From Candidatus Faecivivens stercoravium (GTDB taxonomy: Bacteria > Bacillota > Clostridia > Oscillospirales > Ruminococcaceae): a stretch of DNA of 8,396 nucleotides. The notes beneath the pieces were generated by a model that was not told where the DNA came from, did not search any database, and worked only from the letters and a program-made list of their open reading frames with translations. Position 1 is the first letter of the stretch. Every line of letters begins with the position of its first letter. The translations under genes and the position numbers were made by a program. The DNA is taken from assembly GCA_018712425.1 (NCBI GenBank), contig DVHA01000288.1, forward strand, positions 1 through 8,396, written 5' to 3'. Shown here piece by piece: positions 5,553 through 8,396 of this stretch.

Positions 5553-6416
5553 ATGGGTAAGCTACTTACAAAAGATAACCTGGTTAAATTTGCGGTATTA
5601 AACGGCGGCACGCTGCTGATCACCATCGGGGTCTATTTCTTTAAGTTCCCCAACGATTTTTCGACCGGCGGCGTCACCGGTATTTCGGTCGTCCTGACCC
5701 ACTACTTCCCGTCGCTCAGCGCCTCGAACTTTGTCACCATCTTAAACCTGGCGCTTCTGGTCCTCGGGTTTATCGTTTTTGGGCGGGGGTTCGGCTTTAT
5801 GACCGCCTATTCCTCGGTCGAGATGTCGCTGGCGCTGGAGCTGCTGGAGCGGTTCTGCCCGATGTCGGCGCCGTTTACCGACCAGCCGCTGATGGAGCTG
5901 ATCTTTGCGGTCGGCCTGCCGGCGGTGGGGAGCGCGCTGCTCTTCAACATCGACGCCTCCAACGGCGGCACCGACATCGTCGCGATGATCCTCAAAAAGT
6001 ACACCAGCCTGGACATCGGCAAGGCGCTGATGGCCTCCGACCTGATCATCACCCTGATGGCCGGCGTCGCCTACGGGATGGAGGCGGGGATGTTCTCCTT
6101 CCTCGGCCTGATTATCAAGTCGACGCTTTTGGACAGCGTGATGGAAAGCTTCCACATGTGCAAATATTTCACTATCGTCACCAAAAACCCTGACCTCATC
6201 TGCGACTTTATCATCAACACCCTCGGCCGCAGCGCCACCCGCCTGGAAGGGCAGGGGGCCTTCACCCGGGAGGACGAGACGGTCGTCCTGACGGTCATGA
6301 CCCGGATGCAGGCGATCCACCTGCGGCAGTTTATCCGCCGCAATGACCCGAAAACCTTTATGATGATCACCAACACTTCGGAGATCATCGGCAAGGGCTT
6401 CCGCGGCATCAACTAA
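5553..6416 (+). CDS. YitT family membrane protein (DUF161 plus DUF2179)
   Basis: This 287-residue protein is predicted to sit in the inner membrane. Hydrophobic segments fall at about 14-30, 60-78, 113-132 and 158-175, with a further partial one near 180-193. The repeated family motifs are present: FSTGGVTGIS (36-45) and NIDASNGGTDIVA (132-144). From about 203 the cytosolic DUF2179 domain follows (YFTIVTKNPDLICDFIINTLGRSATRLEGQGAF through TNTSEIIGKGF). Length is standard for the family (about 280-290). YitT proteins are widespread in Firmicutes in many copies; transport has been proposed, but no substrate is established. SD GGAG 5541-5544 supports ATG 5553. The gene is a single unit bounded by terminators at 5388-5427 and 6422-6470, and is not obviously linked to the biotin operon. 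The family call is secure; the function is unknown. Confidence 0.93.
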   Translation: MGKLLTKDNLVKFAVLNGGTLLITIGVYFFKFPNDFSTGGVTGISVVLTHYFPSLSASNFVTILNLALLVLGFIVFGRGFGFMTAYSSVEMSLALELLERFCPMSAPFTDQPLMELIFAVGLPAVGSALLFNIDASNGGTDIVAMILKKYTSLDIGKALMASDLIITLMAGVAYGMEAGMFSFLGLIIKSTLLDSVMESFHMCKYFTIVTKNPDLICDFIINTLGRSATRLEGQGAFTREDETVVLTVMTRMQAIHLRQFIRRNDPKTFMMITNTSEIIGKGFRGIN

Positions 6417-6421
6417 AGGAA

Positions 6422-6470
6422 AAAACCGGCTGGTTTCCTGATTGCTGGAAACTAGTCGGTTTTCGTTTTT
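6422..6470 (+). terminator. Intrinsic terminator after yitT
   Basis: A 17-bp stem (6422-6438 with 6447-6463, two G-T wobbles) has an 8-nt loop, then TTTT, CG and five T up to 6470. It starts 5 nt after the yitT stop. Its sequence is also the left end of the large inverted repeat in this region. Confidence 0.88.
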
Positions 6471-6644
6471 GAAGCATGTTTTGGGTGCTGCGCACGCTTC
6501 GTTTCAGGCGGCAAAGCTGTGGCCAGCTTCGGAAGTACGATAGATGTGAGCCTGGGAAGGGGCTCTGCCCCCTCCACTCCCGCAAACCCTTTAAAAAGGG
6601 TTTGATCCTAAACTTTTGATCTTCGCCCGTTTCTGCGTGGCCCA

Positions 6645-6714
6645 AGCGCCAGCGCCGATTTTCAGGTTCTTTGCTCTTTTGGCGGTGACTAACCTAAAAA
6701 TCGGCGCTGGCGCT
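6645..6714. repeat. Central hairpin of the palindromic element
   Basis: Positions 6645-6668 pair with 6691-6714: 23 of 24 bp, with the first 18 perfect and one C-A mismatch. They enclose a 22-nt loop (6669-6690). It is the best-conserved part of the element apart from the 25-bp repeats, and contains the tandem AGCGCC AGCGCC in its outer stem. Confidence 0.9.
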
Positions 6715-6925
6715 ATAATAACAAAAAAACGTGCGGGAAATAAGAAGTTTAGGGTCCAGCCCTTTTTAAATGGGCTCAAGTTTTGCTTTGCAAAACCGGA
6801 CGAATTACAAGTAATTCGTCGCGAGAAATAAAGGAAGGAGCAGAGCTCCTTGGCAGGCTCCTGCCTTCCGTACTTCCGAAGCTGTCCACAGCTTATTTAC
6901 TTCTAACGAAGCGTGCGCAGCACCC

Positions 6926-6984
6926 AAAAAAAAATCAAAAAACAAAAACCGGCCGGCCCCCAAAACAGGGAACCAGCCGGTTTT
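6926..6984 (-). terminator. Intrinsic terminator of the ROK gene
   Basis: On the minus strand, AAAACCGGCTGG (6984-6973) pairs with CCGGCCGGTTTT (6956-6945), 12 bp with one G-T. An inner CCC/GGG pairing may shorten the loop. A long T-rich tract follows (the complement of the A-rich 6926-6944). It begins 3 nt after the stop of the minus-strand regulator gene and is also the right end of the palindromic element. Confidence 0.85.
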
Positions 6985-6986
6985 CC

Positions 6987-8183
6987 TTATCCGATATACC
7001 CGCCGCGGTTGGTGAAGTATTCCCGCACCGCCAGAGCGGCGCCGGTGAGATAGAGGTTGGTCTCGTCAAAGCGGGAGAGGCGCACCGGGACGCCCGCCCG
7101 GGTCTCCGCCATCCGCATCGCCTGGGCGAGCGCTTCCATGACGCACCCATCCGGGAACACCACCAGCTGTTCCGGGTCCAGGAAGGTCAGAACCCCCATC
7201 AGGATGGCCAGATAGTCCTCCCGTATCCGTTCAAAGTACTGCCGGACCGCCGGGTCTTCCGGCGTAAAGCCGCTGCGGCAGAAGGTCCACTCCGCCCGCT
7301 GGGGGTTGTCCATCGCCAGCGCGTCGAGGGCGGGGGAGAGCTTCTGGGTGTGCAGCGCTTTGATCTGCCCGCTCACCGCTTCGCGGGAAAGCCGGTCGCG
7401 GGCCTTGTCCCGCCGGGCGCCGTCTCCCAGCGGCAGGTCCCCGAAATTGCAGCTTCTTCCGCTGCCGCCCCGGTAATATTCCTGGCCGACGGTGACGGTC
7501 GACTGGAAGCTGCCGCCCATCTGGAGGATAACCTGGTGGAGGGGGGCCTTTTCCGGCCCGGGCCGGAAGTCCGATTCGGCGGTCGCAAGCCCGTCGGTCA
7601 GCCGGCCGAAGACGATCGGCGCGGGCACAATCTTTTCCAGTTCCTCCCGCAGCGCCCCGTAGTCCTCTTCATCCCCTTTTGTTTCCACCCGGCAGAGCGC
7701 CCGGTAGGCCGGGTCAACGGTGACCCCAAGGGCAAGGATCATCTCCGGCTTAAGGTCATTTTTGTATGCGAGGTCGTGGTAAACTTCCCCGACCATCTGG
7801 ACCAGCTTTTGGAAGGTAGTAGACGGGTCGATCATCAGCGCGTGGTGTTCGACCGTTTCCCCCCGCAGGGTGCACAGCCCCACATCCAGCCATTCCCCCT
7901 GGACCGAGACTCCCAGCACCAGCCGCCAGGTGGGGTTATAATCCAGGAGGATTTTCTTCCGCCCGCGGGGGACCTTGCCGCCTGTCGGGGCCTGCTCGCC
8001 GATTTCCTGCAAAATCCCCTCCCGGATCATCTCGTTGGTGATGATGGTGACGGCCGCTTTCGTAATATGGATGGTGTGTGCGATATCAATACGGGAGGTG
8101 GGCCCTGCGTTGCGCAGCAGCCTTAAAATCTGCCTCCGGTTCTGGCGTTTGAGATCGAGTTTACTGATGCCCACGTTTTCCAT
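6987..8183 (-). CDS. ROK family transcriptional regulator (NagC/XylR type), degenerate sugar-kinase domain
   Basis: This 398-residue protein is of typical length for ROK repressors. The N-terminus LKRQNRRQILRLLRNAGPTSRIDIAHTIHITKAAVTIITNEMIREGILQEIGE (11-63) is a winged helix-turn-helix of the NagC/XylR type. The rest follows the ROK fold: LVLGVSVQGEWLDVGLCTLRG (88-108), ALGVTVDP (151-158), TDGLATAESDF (196-206) and VILQMGGSFQSTVTVGQEYYRGGSG (218-242). The phosphate-binding glycines and the Cys-rich zinc motif (CxCGxxGCxE) of ROK kinases are absent; the matching place reads GRSCNFGDLPLGDG. It should therefore bind DNA and perhaps a sugar ligand but not phosphorylate it. SD GAAAGG (8199-8194, minus) is 10 nt from ATG 8183. 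No sugar gene is visible beside it, so its target is unknown. It is convergent to yitT. Confidence 0.9.
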   Translation of the reverse strand: MENVGISKLDLKRQNRRQILRLLRNAGPTSRIDIAHTIHITKAAVTIITNEMIREGILQEIGEQAPTGGKVPRGRKKILLDYNPTWRLVLGVSVQGEWLDVGLCTLRGETVEHHALMIDPSTTFQKLVQMVGEVYHDLAYKNDLKPEMILALGVTVDPAYRALCRVETKGDEEDYGALREELEKIVPAPIVFGRLTDGLATAESDFRPGPEKAPLHQVILQMGGSFQSTVTVGQEYYRGGSGRSCNFGDLPLGDGARRDKARDRLSREAVSGQIKALHTQKLSPALDALAMDNPQRAEWTFCRSGFTPEDPAVRQYFERIREDYLAILMGVLTFLDPEQLVVFPDGCVMEALAQAMRMAETRAGVPVRLSRFDETNLYLTGAALAVREYFTNRGGYIG

Positions 8184-8260
8184 TGTCTCACAGCCTTTCT
8201 ATACCCTGACCCGGACAGACTATTCTACCTTCCGGGAACGACTCTAGTCATTTTTATTAA

Positions 8261-8289
8261 AGTATACCATAGATATTCGGCGATAAAAT
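8261..8289 (-). promoter_or_regulatory. Extended -10 promoter for the ROK gene
   Basis: On the minus strand TGGTATACT (8269-8261) is an extended -10 of the TGnTATAAT type. At 17 nt spacing the -35 position (8289-8284, ATTTTA) is poor, as expected for such promoters. The leader to ATG 8183 is about 70 nt and contains the palindrome TTCCGGGAA (8230-8238). Farther upstream, AACAGC 8291-8296 and GCTGTT 8308-8313 form an inverted repeat that could be an operator. The remaining 8314-8396 holds no gene that I can see. Confidence 0.5.
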
Positions 8290-8396
8290 TAACAGCCTGT
8301 GAATTTCGCTGTTTTCCGATTGAAAATTGTGTGAAAGTTGGGTGAAGGCACAGTGGCAGTAGTTGCGGGGACTTCCGAATATTAAGCAATGGCCAA

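Larger units (their letters stand above)
6422..6984. repeat. Long imperfect inverted repeat (MITE-like palindromic element), gene-free
   Basis: This 563-bp stretch between two convergent genes reads as one large imperfect palindrome. A 25-bp perfect inverted repeat is at 6479-6503 and 6905-6929 (core GGGTGCTGCGCACGCTTCG). A second pair, 6515-6539 and 6869-6893, matches at 24 of 25. Both pairs are separated by 11 nt in each arm. Farther in, the arms still match around 6549-6575/6833-6859 and 6590-6616/6745-6771. The centre is the hairpin at 6645-6714. The right arm has about 50 extra nt (roughly 6780-6830) with two perfect small hairpins (6780-6796 and 6799-6820). The outer arms extend into the terminators of both flanking genes. 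The left arm has a palindrome AAACCCTTT-AA-AAAGGGTTT (6584-6603). No credible ORF or transposase is present. It may be a non-autonomous mobile element or a structured RNA. Confidence 0.85.

Noticed and set aside
6616..6831. Short ORFs on both strands inside the palindromic element
   Set aside because: Their similar peptides arise from the inverted repeat itself (for example APAPIFR on both strands). No SD or family resemblance is seen.
6783..8126. 447-codon plus-strand frame covering the ROK gene
   Set aside because: It runs through the palindrome and antisense to a clear HTH/ROK protein; Pro/Arg/Gly-rich shadow product.
8273..8382. ATATTCGG (8273-8280) and CCGAATAT (8375-8382) as terminal repeats of a small element
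   Set aside because: Only 8 bp about 95 nt apart, with no further arm similarity; it may be chance or paired regulator sites.

Overview
The window fits the chromosome of a GC-rich, spore-lineage Firmicute, most likely an Oscillospiraceae/Ruminococcaceae-type gut Clostridium. This rests on a GerW/YtfJ sporulation gene next to rluB, strong Shine-Dalgarno (SD) sites, sigma-A-type promoters and GNRA- or U-tract-rich RNA hairpins. No rRNA, tRNA, CRISPR array, transposase or phage gene was found.

Layout. Positions 1-606: the 3' end of a probable DUF2953 (YtfI-like) gene, then gerW, closed by a clear intrinsic terminator. Positions 658-1902: a near-consensus promoter drives rluB (23S rRNA pseudouridine synthase) and a small GNAT-like orphan gene. 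Positions 1909-5427: a self-contained operon with its own promoter and a roughly 155-nt highly structured leader. It encodes a CoA carboxyltransferase (MmdA/PccB/12S-like), a free biotin carrier with an Ala-Pro linker (MmdC/1.3S-like) and a biotin-less oxaloacetate/pyruvate carboxyltransferase (OadA/PycB/5S-like), and ends at a 17-bp-stem terminator. Positions 5426-6470: yitT, a membrane protein gene with a hairpin-rich leader and its own terminator. Positions 6422-6984: a gene-free, near-palindromic element. Positions 6987-8183 (minus strand): a ROK-family repressor gene convergent to yitT. Positions 8184-8396: its promoter region, with no gene visible.

How the genes work together. The three-gene biotin operon holds the full subunit set of a transcarboxylase: two carboxyltransferases of different substrate class sharing one biotin carrier. 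It has neither the membrane sodium-pump subunit (OadB/MmdB) nor a biotin carboxylase. The simplest reading is a soluble enzyme moving a carboxyl group between oxaloacetate/pyruvate and an acyl-CoA (propionyl-/methylmalonyl-CoA or acetyl-/malonyl-CoA). A sodium-pumping decarboxylase with its beta subunit encoded elsewhere remains the main alternative.

The two points most worth following up are this operon with its leader RNA (two GNRA-capped hairpins, a terminator-like hairpin and a helix that could hide an SD), and the 6422-6984 palindrome, whose ends coincide with the terminators of both flanking genes.
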